Origin: Ciborinia camelliae
Taxonomy: Eukaryota; Ascomycota; Leotiomycetes; Helotiales; Sclerotiniaceae
Direction: 5' to 3'
DNA: 33,953 nt
NCBI GenBank assembly: GCA_025890175.1
Contig: JANPYM010000015.1
Location: 21,941-55,893, forward strand
Shown: positions 12,268 to 22,624 of the stretch, in pieces
Layout: every line of letters begins with the position of its first letter
How positions within the stretch are numbered: the first letter of the stretch is position 1
Notes under the pieces: generated by a model
The model's database searches: none
Seen by the model: the letters and a program-made list of their open reading frames with translations, nothing else
What the model was told of the DNA's origin: nothing
Position numbers and translations under genes: made by a program

Positions 12268-12844
12268 GCAGAGATCTCAAGTGAGAGTAGCTACTAGCAC
12301 TAGCAGTATAACTGTATTTCATGGGGTATTTCGACAGAATGACTGAGGTTGTGATGGATAGCAAGTTCTAGGAGCGGCACTCAAGCTCGATGCTGTAACC
12401 TAAAATACAATTTAAACTCCAATAAATAATTTGTCTTAACTTGTAGGGTTACCAATTGAAGGTGAATTGCCTAGCCATTCTTTCCGCAAACATGAATGAA
12501 GTGGCCAACTTGGGCACCTCTCCATTATCCCAAGATCATTGGACTAGGTAGGTAACTTTAATAACACCTCTTCAAAAAAACTCGGATATCGCAATTGCAT
12601 AACAGTATATATAAAGCACAATAACAACATGCGCACTAGGGAGATCATTTTGTGAGGTCTCAAGTGAGGCTATCAGGGGTGTTGAAGCCGCCAAAGCTGA
12701 CTTCGCTGATCCCCCATACCCACCCGGGGATACCAACCTACTACCATGCATGATTCGAAAAAGATCGACACGGAGGAGGAGCTTGACGAGAATCCGTATG
12801 AAAAGGAAGCAATTGAAAGCTAAAGCAAAAATATGAGAAAACAA
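12268..12844. other. Unassigned gene-like debris
   Basis: Normal composition, with short open stretches on both strands. On the plus strand an exon-like run (LGAALKLDAGYQLKVN, continuing to SQDHWTR before 12,551) can be joined across a possible GT-AG intron at about 12,394-12,447, but a stop lies just upstream. A second short plus-strand frame ends at 12,821 (MHDSKKIDTEEELDE...). On the minus strand 12,572-12,844 is open for 90 codons. None resembles a family I know. It could be the remains of one or two genes next to the broken P450. Confidence 0.3.
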
Positions 12845-13126
12845 ATTTCATATTGTAAAAATCTCCCACAATTCACTCTCATACCCTACAATTTAATCAC
12901 CTCAAGCCGGCCCTCCATCACCCAGCCAGCCTATTTGATCTTACTTAAACAAATGATGAAATTTCGGTTATTAACAAACAACACCAAAGACAATCAAGCC
13001 AATGAGTGACATTGGCATTGACAAAATAAACATATCCTCATCCCAGTGCTTCCAACCCCGCAAAATCAAAAGGATATGCATTCACAGCCCAAACTCCCAC
13101 ATTCATAAATCATTGAAATTCCTCCA
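12845..13126. other. 3' flank of the BRCT gene
   Basis: Holds the presumed 3' untranslated region of the minus-strand gene that ends at 13,127. No further gene is visible and no clear polyadenylation signal stands out. Confidence 0.4.
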
Positions 13127-16100
13127 TCACAAACCCCCATCAAATCTCCTAGCAAGAGGACTTCCCACTTTTGGGGCCCACTGCAAACTCTTCCTCCTCG
13201 CAGCCATCAATCTCATCATAACACTCTGGTCCTTTTCCTTTCTCAAGAACCCCATTCCATCCCCTGAATTTCCACTTCCGCTCCTCTCGCCTTCTTCAAA
13301 GTTCACAAACTTTTTATTTCCACCTGGAGCTGTCATTTGCACCAACTTATCCTTCTTGAAGAAATAAGGTGTTTGTGCCCCAGGAGTTTCCGCACCCCAT
13401 AATCCCTCTTCCGCATATGCACTAATAGTTTCCGGAGCAGGCGTAGCAGGAACAGGACTTAACATCCAACCATCATCACCCAATTCATCTACATCACCCC
13501 CTTCATTCGGAATAGGAGACCTTTGCCATTGGACTGATTCTCTCCTCTTAGATTTGAGTGCACGTGGTGTTGTATCAGGATAATTCAAGGTTGAATATGC
13601 AGACCTAGAAGGAACGGTTGATGGAACGAGGGTACCATTGAGGTTGGCAAGTGCACGAGGCTCCATGCTTTTGCGACGACGAGCGCCTCCTCGAGGTACC
13701 ATAGCTGTATCGACCGCATAAGAGGCTTCATCAAGCCATTGATTTTCACGTTCACAGCTATTAGGTTTTTTAGCAAAATATCGTAAAATTGAGCATGTGT
13801 TTTGAGAGACTCACTCTAGAACCCATCCGACACCGACACAAGAGACCACTCCTCCAGTTTGCCTGGCTTTCTCAAGCGTCCTCTTTCCGCCATCTTTGAA
13901 AACAATGTGAGTAATTCCAATTTTGCTTTCGTCATCACTATTTGGATTCCATGGCCAACTCTTAACACACTTTGCACCCATCTGTGTAAGCAACTCGGTG
14001 AACAGGCCACTAGCATCAGCACCCTCAGTGGTATGTACATCGACGAAGACTACAGCTCCCTTCAAAAGTGCTGTGTTTCGATCAGGGCGGGGTGTACGAG
14101 CTGGTGTGGCGACTGTGGACCACATAACAGTCTCTGATTCAGTAGGGGTAGAAAAGTCTTGGCTAATTGCACCCTCTGTGGACCTCTGCGTTTGTTGAGA
14201 TTTAGGGGTATTATGGGATGGCGAATATGAAATCGCGGTATTGTTGCGAGATAGAAAGCTAGATGGACGTGCGAAAGGAAGCTTTGAGATACTAGCACCT
14301 CTCTTGGCTGGAGCTGGTCGCATAGGAGTTTCATGAGCATCTTTGAGCGGTACTTTTGCGACTGTATGGAATGTTCTTTCGGTCAAAACACGCTTGGGGG
14401 TCATGAAAACTGGTCCAGCTGAAAATTGGGGCGCAGGGGCCAAGAGTGCGGGATCGATTGGCACATCATTCTCGTCCCAATATTCCTGGCTAGCCTTTGA
14501 GGAAGTAGGCTCAGGCTCAGGCACATGCTCTTCAGAGTTCTCCATGATAGTGGCTTCATCTCCATCTTCTTCGTCTTCTTCATTTGCGTCATCACTTTCA
14601 TCACTTTCCTCTACATTTCCTTCTTCAAAAGCTTCAGGATCCAACATCGACAACTCGTCTGCTTCTTCTGCAAGGTCTAAATCCTCCGCAAGAAGTTCTA
14701 TATCGTCAAATTCTGGTTCACTGATCTCGGCATCTACCTCATTTAAAGTTGCCGACTCATTTTCTGCCATGTTGAGCTCATCTCGGATTCTCATCTCATC
14801 CTCAAAGTAACTACTCTTGGCGGGAGAAGCAACCGCCGGAGAAGCTAAGGCGGTAACTACATCGGCATAGACTTCTTTGCCTGATGCTTTGCGCGTAGGT
14901 GAGATAGGATCAGCATTTTCTTCGTCGCTTTCGTCAAACTTTTCAGGACTCCTTGCCATCCAGTCACTCAGTTGTTTTGCCAAAGGAGTGAACCCAATCT
15001 TCTCCTGGTTGAATCTGCGTAATGATCGAACAGATGATTGAGCCGCCGCCGTTTTAGGAGTCTTGTTGTTGCTAGCAAATTTTGCAGGTGTTGCTGGGGA
15101 AGATGCAAAGTCATTGGTAGAAATTTGAAAGTTGGTAAGCGGGGTAGGTGAATGTTTTTCAGCCACAGAAGCAAGCTCATCTTCCGATTCTGAATTGTCT
15201 TCGCTTGAAGTTCTTTCTTCGCGGAGTTCGAAGGAGAAACCGATTCTATTTCTAGGAGGCGAGCATGGTGGTGTGGTACTCTGAACTTCGATAGTATCGA
15301 CCACATCCTCTGTATTTTCAAAAGCTATTGGTTCGTCGGATTGTTCTTGGATATCATCGATGACGGGCTCTACAGGCTTATTTATTTGAGGGGTGAGCCC
15401 GAGAGCTGTCGAGAAAGCCGGATCAGCAGAACGTGGTAAAATTGACGAAAGTCGACCGGAAAATTCTAGGACAGGAGTAGGGAAGGCTTTTGTTTCCTTT
15501 GACATTGAACTGTCATTCAAACCGTTGTTTTTGACAGTGCTTGAGGGAATTGGAGGAAACATTGGGCCAGGACGGATTGCACTCTTCATGAGAGTCCTCG
15601 GAGTTTCAAATCTTGAGATTTTAAAGGTGCTTACTTTTGGAGTGGCATCAAATATCGAAGCGAGGTGGATGTTTTTGGTTGGCGATCCGGCTTCATTAAC
15701 CTTAGTGGGTGATTGTGGTCTACGAGCCGGCGATTGAAGAAGAGAGGCTTTGAAAGAAGATGCGGTCGTTGAAGGCTCTGGGGCAAATAAATTGGGCTTG
15801 AAGGGCGATCGCATGCTTTGTCCGAACTCAAATCTTTGCGCGGATGACTTTAATGTCTCTTTGTATGACGATAATTGTGGTGGGCGTCGAGCAGGGCTTG
15901 TCATTGTTGATGCATCGAAAATCTGCGTAGGTTCAATCGAAGGCTTGTCAGCAAAAGATGTAGAGATATCCAGTTTCTTCTCTGCGGTCTGCGGGGGTCG
16001 ACGAGCTGGGCTCATCATGCTAGATGCTTGGAAATTCAGCTTAGCACCTTCAACAGGCTTTTGTGCGGCAAAAGATGTTGAGAAATCTATCTTCTTCACA

Positions 16101-16918
16101 GTGTCGAAGATACTTCCAGGCGGCTTGACAGGACTTTTCATCAATGATTTCATTGGAGTTTTCACTGTTGTTGATAATTCATCCTCAGACGATTGACCCT
16201 TATTCGCATTAACTTGTGTCGCTTTCTTCGGGCTCAGCGGTAATGGTTTCTCTACCTTCTCGTCTTGACCAGGCTTGGCTCTAGCACGAGTCGCGCGAGT
16301 CGAAGCTGTTGCAGATGATGCAGCCTTTCGAACCGGTTTCGCTCGTAGTCCCGTAGCTCCTTGTTCAGACTTGGGCTTTGCTCGAGTAGGTGGTATAGCA
16401 TTCTCCTTGTCAGGTTCTTCAAACTTGACTCTCTTGGGCCCCATCGCTCGTGAAACTGTAGCAGAAGGAGCGCGTGTGCGGGTTACTTTCTTTGCAGGTT
16501 CCTCAATCATGGTTGGTTCTGATTCCGCCAGAGGCTCAACTTCATCCTTTTTTGGTCGTCCTCTTGAAGATCTTGCTGGTGGGGGAGCTGGTACTTCGAT
16601 CGTAGATTTCTTTGGTCGACCTCGAGTTGCTTTTGCAGGAACTATGGTTTCTTCTATCTCCGTTTCCAATTGTGTGTTAGCTTTCCTGGGTCGTCCGCGA
16701 GTGGGTTTTTGTTCTGGTTTAGTCTCCTCCGACAATCCTCTGTTTTGTTCCTCGTCATCATCCTCTCTGGTCTTTCTTTTTGTACTTGTTGTAACACTAG
16801 TAACTTTGGCTGCTTTCGTTACGGCAGGTGCTTTTCTGACAGTTTTAACTCCAGTATCTTTTGTTGACTTTGCCGCTGCTCTCGCTCGTGTAACACGTTT
16901 CGGTGGTGATTGATCCAT
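13127..16918 (-). CDS. BRCT-domain, AT-hook nuclear protein, 1,244 aa, one intron
   Basis: Exon 1 is 16,918-13,815 and exon 2 is 13,757-13,127, joined across a 57-bp GTGAGT...TAG intron. The splice restores WVLDCERENQW, the conserved end of a BRCT domain, where the unspliced frame stops two residues earlier. The ATG lies in CAACCATGG, a good start context. AT-hooks (RGRPRK/RGRPKK) at residues 74-79, 99-104 and 119-124 suggest binding to AT-rich DNA in the nucleus. A KEN box (171-173) suggests APC/C-controlled turnover. SPARRP occurs at 303, 341 and 396 within diverged repeats, and SP/TP sites are abundant (possible CDK targets). An acidic stretch covers about 728-800. The BRCT domain covers about 951-1,055 and probably binds phosphopeptides. 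Most of the rest is low-complexity and likely disordered. This is the only intact gene in the window. The family fits DNA-damage or chromosome-maintenance proteins, but I cannot name an ortholog. Confidence 0.9.
13758..13814 (-). other. Spliceosomal intron in the BRCT gene
   Basis: A 57-bp phase-2 intron: donor GTGAGT, acceptor CTAATAG, with a possible branch site TTGCTAA about 15 bases before the acceptor. GA from exon 1 joins C from exon 2 to make the Asp codon of the WVLDC motif. Without splicing the frame ends at TGA 13,811-13,813. Confidence 0.92.
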
Positions 16919-17580
16919 GGTTGATAATTGATTGATTTGTCGATGTTAGTAAAATTCGATTTTAATCGTGATAGAATTACATTTGACGCGATATGGATGT
17001 TTGTTATGAAAAGTGGTAGATCTATTGTTGACTTCAGCAAGGAAGGGTAAGATTTTACGCCAATGCAAGGATAATATTGATATAAACAGTATTTCACCGC
17101 CAAGGGTTGCCAGATCAACGAGAATAGTGCCATCATGGGGTATGCGCATTCGGTATTACCTAAGGTATTACTTAATTCGTATGGACCTCGATGACTCTAC
17201 CCGGCTATACATTCCATAGATGTTCTAACACGAATCTTATTTATTATAGTATCGAGAGTCTCTGAGAGTCTCAAATGACACGCACCCAATAGATTAATAA
17301 TTGTGTTGATTACATCTTATTAGACAACTATCCAAATAGGTATACTCAATACCGCAATCACCATCGATCATTGCAAACCCAAATCAACGTTCGCTATACT
17401 TGATTGAGTCTGAAATCTATCCCACCCTATTCACGGGCATTCTCAGTATTTTTTCTACAACCCGAATATGCATACCAATTGTAAATATTATAAGGCAATG
17501 AATTTAAAACAACATTGTCTTGTAAGATATCTGCGAATAAGTGTTTGCCGAGTCGATCATATCTCCAAGCCAGAGACGAC
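16919..17580 (-). promoter_or_regulatory. Upstream region of the BRCT gene
   Basis: No coding sequence is convincing here. GACGCG at 16,985-16,990, about 70 bases before the ATG, resembles the core of G1/S MBF-type sites, which would fit a cell-cycle gene (inference). GGTATTAC occurs twice, 12 bases apart, at 17,152-17,159 and 17,164-17,171. No TATA box is obvious. The transcription start cannot be fixed. Confidence 0.35.
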
Positions 17581-17583
17581 AAT

Positions 17584-17604
17584 AATGATGATGATGATGA
17601 TGAT
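17584..17604. repeat. (ATG)n microsatellite
   Basis: Seven trinucleotide units. No function implied. Confidence 0.8.
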
Positions 17605-18250
17605 CTTGTCATTGTTATCAGAAGCACTCACAATTTGCTTTGGTTTTTTTCAAGTTAAGAGAAATATTTGTCACATCACTCGGGATCAATACAAAAAACT
17701 TACTTCCTGTCCAAGAGACTGAATATTAGTAGTAGAAGTAAGGAAGCAATAGCCAAAGAACTAAATGATCGAAGCCCATTCTTTCCCATCCTTCCTCCAT
17801 TTAGCGATTTTCCCAATTCTTCTTTTTGCTTCCTCCTTTCAATTTCCATATTCCCAGTCAAAGATACCTCCCGTTGTTATACATCTCACCCAAGGAGAGA
17901 AAATGGACACGGTAAAGCAAGCAGTATTATACGATCGACTTACTACAGCCACTTGGCAGCATCAACCCGCCTTGCCCCTATCAACTCTCAGACCAGGAAA
18001 GATACATTCCAGCTGACCCTGAGCAAGCGTGTAGGCATAGTAGAAGTGGCAAGAGTCTATTCTATTCCATTCTTGATTCTATAATATAATTTCGCACCCC
18101 CGAAACTATTTTTTACCATCGGTCCAAGTCCATAACTACTAGCTTCTGGAAATGCAGTATGTCTGTGATTCGCAAAATATTCGAAAAATGGGGATCTCAG
18201 GTAATCTATCCAAAATGTTGGCGCTACCAACTTCAACTGCGCGACTAACT
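17605..18250. other. Unassigned intergenic sequence
   Basis: Normal composition. Open stretches on the plus strand (17,668-18,084 and 17,765-18,016) overlap in different frames and have no recognisable domain; a short frame from 17,902 (MDTVKQAVLYDRLTTATWQ...) stops after 37 codons. It could be a leader or a remnant. I do not call a gene. Confidence 0.4.
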
Positions 18251-18276
18251 CTGCAGACTATGTGCTAGCTTCTTGG

Positions 18277-19185
18277 TTACTGGTTTTCATCAGGTTCTTG
18301 AAAACCCATAAGCAAGTGACCTTTAAGAGCGCCAAACGAGGGACTTTCATAGCTATTTTTCAACACAATAGTAAATGCCCTCATAGGAAGACGAGGAGCT
18401 GTATACATGAATAATTTGGCATCTAATATATGTTCAAAGATAAAGCTTCGAATAGCTAGAAAAAAATCAAGGGAAAGGAGGAAAGTCCAAGTGATCCCAT
18501 TGTGAGACATTGGGTACAGTAGCATCTCCTTTGTCATACAATTTCTGAAGTTGACCAGAAGAGACATCATTTATGATATCAGCACCTGTTTTGAAAGCAG
18601 CCTTAGTTACAGTGGCCAAAAGCCCAACTCAGTGCTAGATAAAATAGCTGACTTCGATTGAGAAAGCGTTCAATCTCCGCCTTCTTGCCGAGAAATATCA
18701 TATCACCGCAAATCTAATCTAGATCTTAATTATAACCACAAAAGTATAGAACATACTGCCCGTGCCAATAATCCATGAAGTTCACTGGTTCCAGCGGCAC
18801 AGCATCCATCGCCTTGATCTACAAATCGATTATCAAGCGCATATTATGGCGGAAAAATGCGATTGATTCTTGCGAGAGGGTGCGCAGAATTTGTTGAAAT
18901 CGACGAAGATTGGCTTCATTATCTCTCATTGAATCGATTCCACCTTGTCGATACCACTTTTCTATTCTTCATCAGAAAAAAGAATCAATTGATACCTACG
19001 TACTTTCTAACCATAACTGATATAGGATTCAGAATTGGAGACTCTTTGTGAGGATAATCAAACACTCTTGCGAGAAATTTTGGTTTGGAAAGTATGAAGA
19101 CGTCTCTTCCATCCAACTCTGGAAGACCGGATATATGTTTGAACACGGCAATTGAGTTGCATAACTTGCATTTAAAGGTAGGCAC
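18277..19185 (-). pseudogene. Decayed folate-synthesis (HPPK/DHPS-like) gene remnant
   Basis: Three fragments on the minus strand appear in the order expected of a fungal bifunctional HPPK-dihydropteroate synthase. Near 19,052-19,024, PHKESPILNPIS resembles the PHxxxxERxFVLxPL end of HPPK. Near 18,999-18,960, GIN..DSF.SDE resembles the DHPS start GIxNxTPDSFSDGG with small deletions. Near 18,617-18,560, TVTKAAFKTGADIINDVSSG is very close to the DHPS second conserved block. Stops and frame changes separate them, and the usual LMHMRG block after it is not readable. A 97-codon open stretch at 18,277-18,570 is of unknown origin. The INDVSSG match is the strong part; the other two are tentative. 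A functional gene would lie elsewhere in the genome. Confidence 0.5.
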
Positions 19186-19299
19186 ATGAATTTAAATTTC
19201 AATTTTAATGACTTTACATTTTTAGAGCTATTCACCCTCTCTTCCCGCCCTTCTACATAGTTAAACCCTTATTTCATTTATTTTATTTATTTCATTTAT

Positions 19300-19886
19300 G
19301 GGGGCAAACCCCCAAACCCCTATTCCTCGCTACACTCGATTTGTAAATTCGATATGTAAACTAAATAAATTCGTAAATTTGTAAATTCGTAAATTCGTAG
19401 GTTTGTAGATTTGTAAATTCGATAAATAAATTTGATTCGATAAATAGATTTGTACGATTCAGTAAATAAATTCGTACATACATAAATTTGTAAATTCGTA
19501 AAATAGATAGGTTCAATTAGATTCAACTAAATACAACTAGATAGATTAAATAAACTAGATAGGTTAGACTAAATAAACTAGGTAAGCTAAACTAAATAGA
19601 CTAAATAAACTAAATAAACTAAATAAATTAAATAAACTAAATAAATTAAATAAACTAAATAAATTAGATAAACTAAATAAGTTAAATAAACTAAATAAAT
19701 TAGGTAAACATACAACCGGGATTTTTAACAAGTTAATTAAAAAATACGAATTAATAACTTATAACCATTTAAAAACAACCTTTAAAAATAATACATCTTT
19801 AGAAAATGGCTTCCTTTATAGTATATATATTACGTAATCATAAAAAATATAATACTTTGAAATTGAACTTGATTCTGCGAATCCAT
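19300..19886. repeat. RIP-mutated copy of the GGGGGC-hairpin repeat
   Basis: This copy aligns along its whole length with 29,603-30,209. It starts with GGGGGCAAACCCCC, then CCTCGCTACACTCG, then diverged 8-bp and 9-18-bp tandem units, and finishes with a unique tail of about 170 bp ending GCGAATCCAT. Compared with the other copy, GCTAGGTAGGTTAGGTAA-type units have become ACTAAATAAATTAAATAA, i.e. G to A, and the unique tail shows both G-to-A and C-to-T. A short degenerate (TTTA)n run precedes it at 19,271-19,298. It lies exactly at the right edge of the gene island. Confidence 0.85.
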
Positions 19887-20398
19887 TATAAATTTAAAAT
19901 ATTTAATTTTTTATTAAATTTGATTTAATTAATTATTTTAATTAATTTATTTTCATTTTTATATTTATTTATAAATTTAAAATCAATAATACAATTTAAA
20001 AAGAAAGTATATTCGATTTAAATTATAATAGTATAAATATTTAATTTATAATTTATAAAATCGATTTTAATATTAAAAAGTTTTATTATATTAATCTATT
20101 TTAAAATAATTATTTTTTGAATATTAATTAATATAAAATTTAAATTAGATATATATTTAATTTTTTTAATTAATATTTTTTAATTATTATTTAAAATAAT
20201 AAATATATTTCTTTATTTTTTAATAAAAATCTGGTTTTTTATAATTGTGGTTATATATAAAAATGGATTTTCAAATATTTTAAAATTAATTAATTAGTTT
20301 TTATTATAACAATAGTATTTAATAGTTTTTAAATTTAATATAATATTATTTTTAGATTTTAATTTTAATAAATTAATTAATAAACTTATAATACGTTT
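19887..20398. other. AT-rich gene-free block
   Basis: Nothing recognisable; decayed repeat DNA by composition. Confidence 0.5.
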
Positions 20399-20403
20399 AT
20401 TAT

Positions 20404-20557
20404 TGTTGGATAAATCACGTGCCTACGGCACGCTAGCGGCACCCCCGCGCTAGCGGGCATATATAGTTGATCTGTAGCATAGTTTTTAGAGCTTCGAGCC
20501 AAATACACTGAATACTATAGTACATTTGTTTCTCCATCGCCCATGGTGATTCCAACA
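20404..20557. mobile_element. Solo LTR, 154 bp, TSD ATTAT
   Basis: The ends are perfect 7-bp inverted repeats, TGTTGGA...TCCAACA, flanked by ATTAT on both sides (20,399-20,403 and 20,558-20,562). It carries a CACGTG, a GC-rich CGCGCTAGCG-type segment, and then CATATATAG, a TATA-like box, so the plus strand is the likely sense. TGTTGG...CCAACA ends are common in Copia-type LTRs. No internal region adjoins it. It stays GC-normal in a sea of AT. Confidence 0.88.
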
Positions 20558-20562
20558 ATTAT

Positions 20563-21655
20563 TAAAGGTAACGTATATTTCAAAATCTTTAATATTCGAA
20601 ATGATTTTATTAATTGATTTAAAATTCTTTGTTTTTTGATTATTTTGATTATTTTTATTATTATTTTTATTATTTTTATTATTTTTATTATAATCTTTAT
20701 TTTTATTATTAAATTTATTATTAAATTTATTATTATTTTTATTATTAATTTTATTAATTCAATTAAAATTTACATTAAAATTCAAATTTTTTGAATTTTT
20801 TTTAATATTTTAATCTATTTTTAGATTTTTATAAATTTTATTATTAAAGTTTAAAAAATTAATTTTTTTATCTTTATAATAATTAGATTTATATAATTTA
20901 AAATATTTTTTAAAATATTTAGATTTTAAATATTCTTTTTTATTACAAAATATACAATTTAATATAATATTTTAAGATTTAATTATTTTATTAATAAAAT
21001 AATTATTTTAAATTATTTTTAATCTAACCTTTTTAAATATTAAATTTAAATTAAATTTATTTAAATCAATTTTAAAGAAATCTAATTTTAATTAAACTAA
21101 TAATTCCTTTATTTTTCTTGATTTAAATAAATCAAATGAATTATTTAATTTATTAAATATTATTCAAATTATAATAAATTTATAAATTTCATAATTTAAT
21201 TCTTTTAAAAATAAATATAATAATATAATATAATTTAAAAATTCATTGATATTTTTAAAATCATTATAATTGGAATTTATTAATTTATTAAAATATTATT
21301 TAATTAAATTTAATAATAATTTATTAAAAAGATTTTCAATTAAATTTTATAATTCTATAGAATTCGATTAATCTTTAAATTGATTTATTAAATCAATATT
21401 TATAATTAATTTAATAACTTTTAAAACTTTTTTAGAATTTTTATTAAATTTTTTTTTTTTATCTTCGAATTTTATTAATAAATTATTAAATTTAAATGTT
21501 CCTATATTATTAAAATAATAGTTTTTATTAGAATTTAGTTTGGAATTATTAATATAGGGTATAAATCTATTTATTTTCAAAAAAAGTTTAACTTTATAAA
21601 TTCATTCTATATAATTAAAACGCTTCATTAAAAGTTTATTAATAAAACGAATTTC
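20563..21655. other. AT-rich gene-free block
   Basis: Decayed sequence with loose ATT/TTA-rich runs at 20,640-20,760. The 70-codon minus-strand frame at 21,368-21,580 is Asn/Lys-rich, as expected of random AT-rich DNA. Confidence 0.5.
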
Positions 21656-21717
21656 TAAATTCATTTTTATTATAAAAGTTTTTGATTTATTATTAATATA
21701 TATATATAAATTTAAAT

Positions 21718-21727
21718 NNNNNNNNNN
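21718..21727. other. Assembly gap (10 N) between duplicated ends
   Basis: Ten Ns separate two identical 62-bp sequences (21,656-21,717 and 21,728-21,789). This is the pattern left when two overlapping contig ends are scaffolded rather than merged. Confidence 0.95.
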
Positions 21728-21822
21728 TAAATTCATTTTTATTATAAAAGTTTTTGATTTATTATTAATATATATATATAAATTTAAATTTTTTAAATTT
21801 TTAAATGTATTTATAAAATATA

Positions 21823-21826
<4 letters not shown>

Positions 21827-21859
<33 letters not shown>
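21827..21859. repeat. (AT)n microsatellite
   Basis: About 16 AT units just right of the assembly gap; it may have helped to break the assembly. Confidence 0.85.
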
Positions 21860-21860
<1 letters not shown>

Positions 21861-22463
21861 TAATATAAATATAAATACAAAAATTTAATTTTAATAATGT
21901 TTTTATTTAAGTTTTATAAATATTTTATTTAATAAATTCGAAAAAATAATTAATTCAAAAACTTTTATATAATATTAGTTCAAAAAATTTAAAAAATACA
22001 AATATTTTTTAATATTTTTATTATTTTTAATATTTTTAATATTTTTAATTATATTTTTTAAATAATTTTTTTTTTTTTAAAATAAAATGAACTTTTGAAT
22101 TATATAAAATATAAAGCAGAGTATTAATTATATTGAAATACATATTAAACGAAATACTAATATAATATAATATTAATATCAATATAAAATCAATATTATA
22201 AATACGAAATATTGATATAATACTAATTTAATACTAATATAATATTAATATAATACAATTTTAATACTAAACCAGTTATCTTTTAATATAAAATTAAACT
22301 AGGGTACCTTGGTATAAGATATAATATTATACTATTCGTTATAAATAATGTAATTGTATAAATATAGCGTTTAGAAATCTAATTTTATACGCTTAATTAG
22401 ATTTAGTTTTAGAAACACAAATTTCAAAATTTAGTACTTATAATTGAATTAAATTTAAATTAT
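21860..22463. other. AT-rich gene-free block
   Basis: An array-like run of ATACTAATATAATATTAATA words at 22,150-22,260; otherwise unassigned. A slightly less AT-rich patch at 22,290-22,420 is not recognised. Confidence 0.5.
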
Positions 22464-22468
22464 AATTT

Positions 22469-22619
22469 TGTTGTGACAGGGGCCACCCCTGTCAGTCACG
22501 TGACCCTGTCACGTGCTTTCGCCTAGCCCGCGCTAGCGCGCGCGCAGGCGCGGCATGCGTCTATATTAGGGTGCTTCTACCCATACTCTTTTAACTAAAA
22601 CATTATCAATATTATAACA
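22469..22619 (+). mobile_element. Solo LTR, 151 bp, TSD AATTT
   Basis: It begins TGTTGTGACAGGGGCC and ends ATTATAACA, and is flanked by AATTT on both sides (22,464-22,468 and 22,620-22,624). It carries CACGTG twice, a run of GCGC palindromes, then CTATATTAGGG, a promoter-like box. A RIP-mutated relative lies at 30,549-30,680 at a constant offset of 8,080 bases. No internal region is attached. Confidence 0.88.
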
Positions 22620-22624
22620 AATTT

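Noticed and set aside
14343..14810. Ser-rich 155-codon plus-strand frame
   Set aside because: It mirrors the Asp/Glu-rich acidic stretch of the BRCT protein on the other strand.
16275..16913. 212-codon plus-strand open frame opposite the BRCT gene
   Set aside because: It is antisense to the Ala/Arg/Lys-rich exon 1 and has no domain; the minus-strand frame is far longer and carries AT-hooks.
17668..18084. 138-codon plus-strand frame upstream of the BRCT gene
   Set aside because: No recognisable domain, overlapping alternative frames and no supporting splice or start context.
18985..19185. Polyketide-synthase thioesterase-like segment (LPELDGRDVFIL)
   Set aside because: The resemblance is short and lacks the catalytic motif. 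The order of HPPK- and DHPS-like motifs downstream fits better.
11570..19250. tRNA or other structured RNA genes in the gene island
   Set aside because: I scanned for cloverleaf and A/B-box patterns by eye and found none that hold up.
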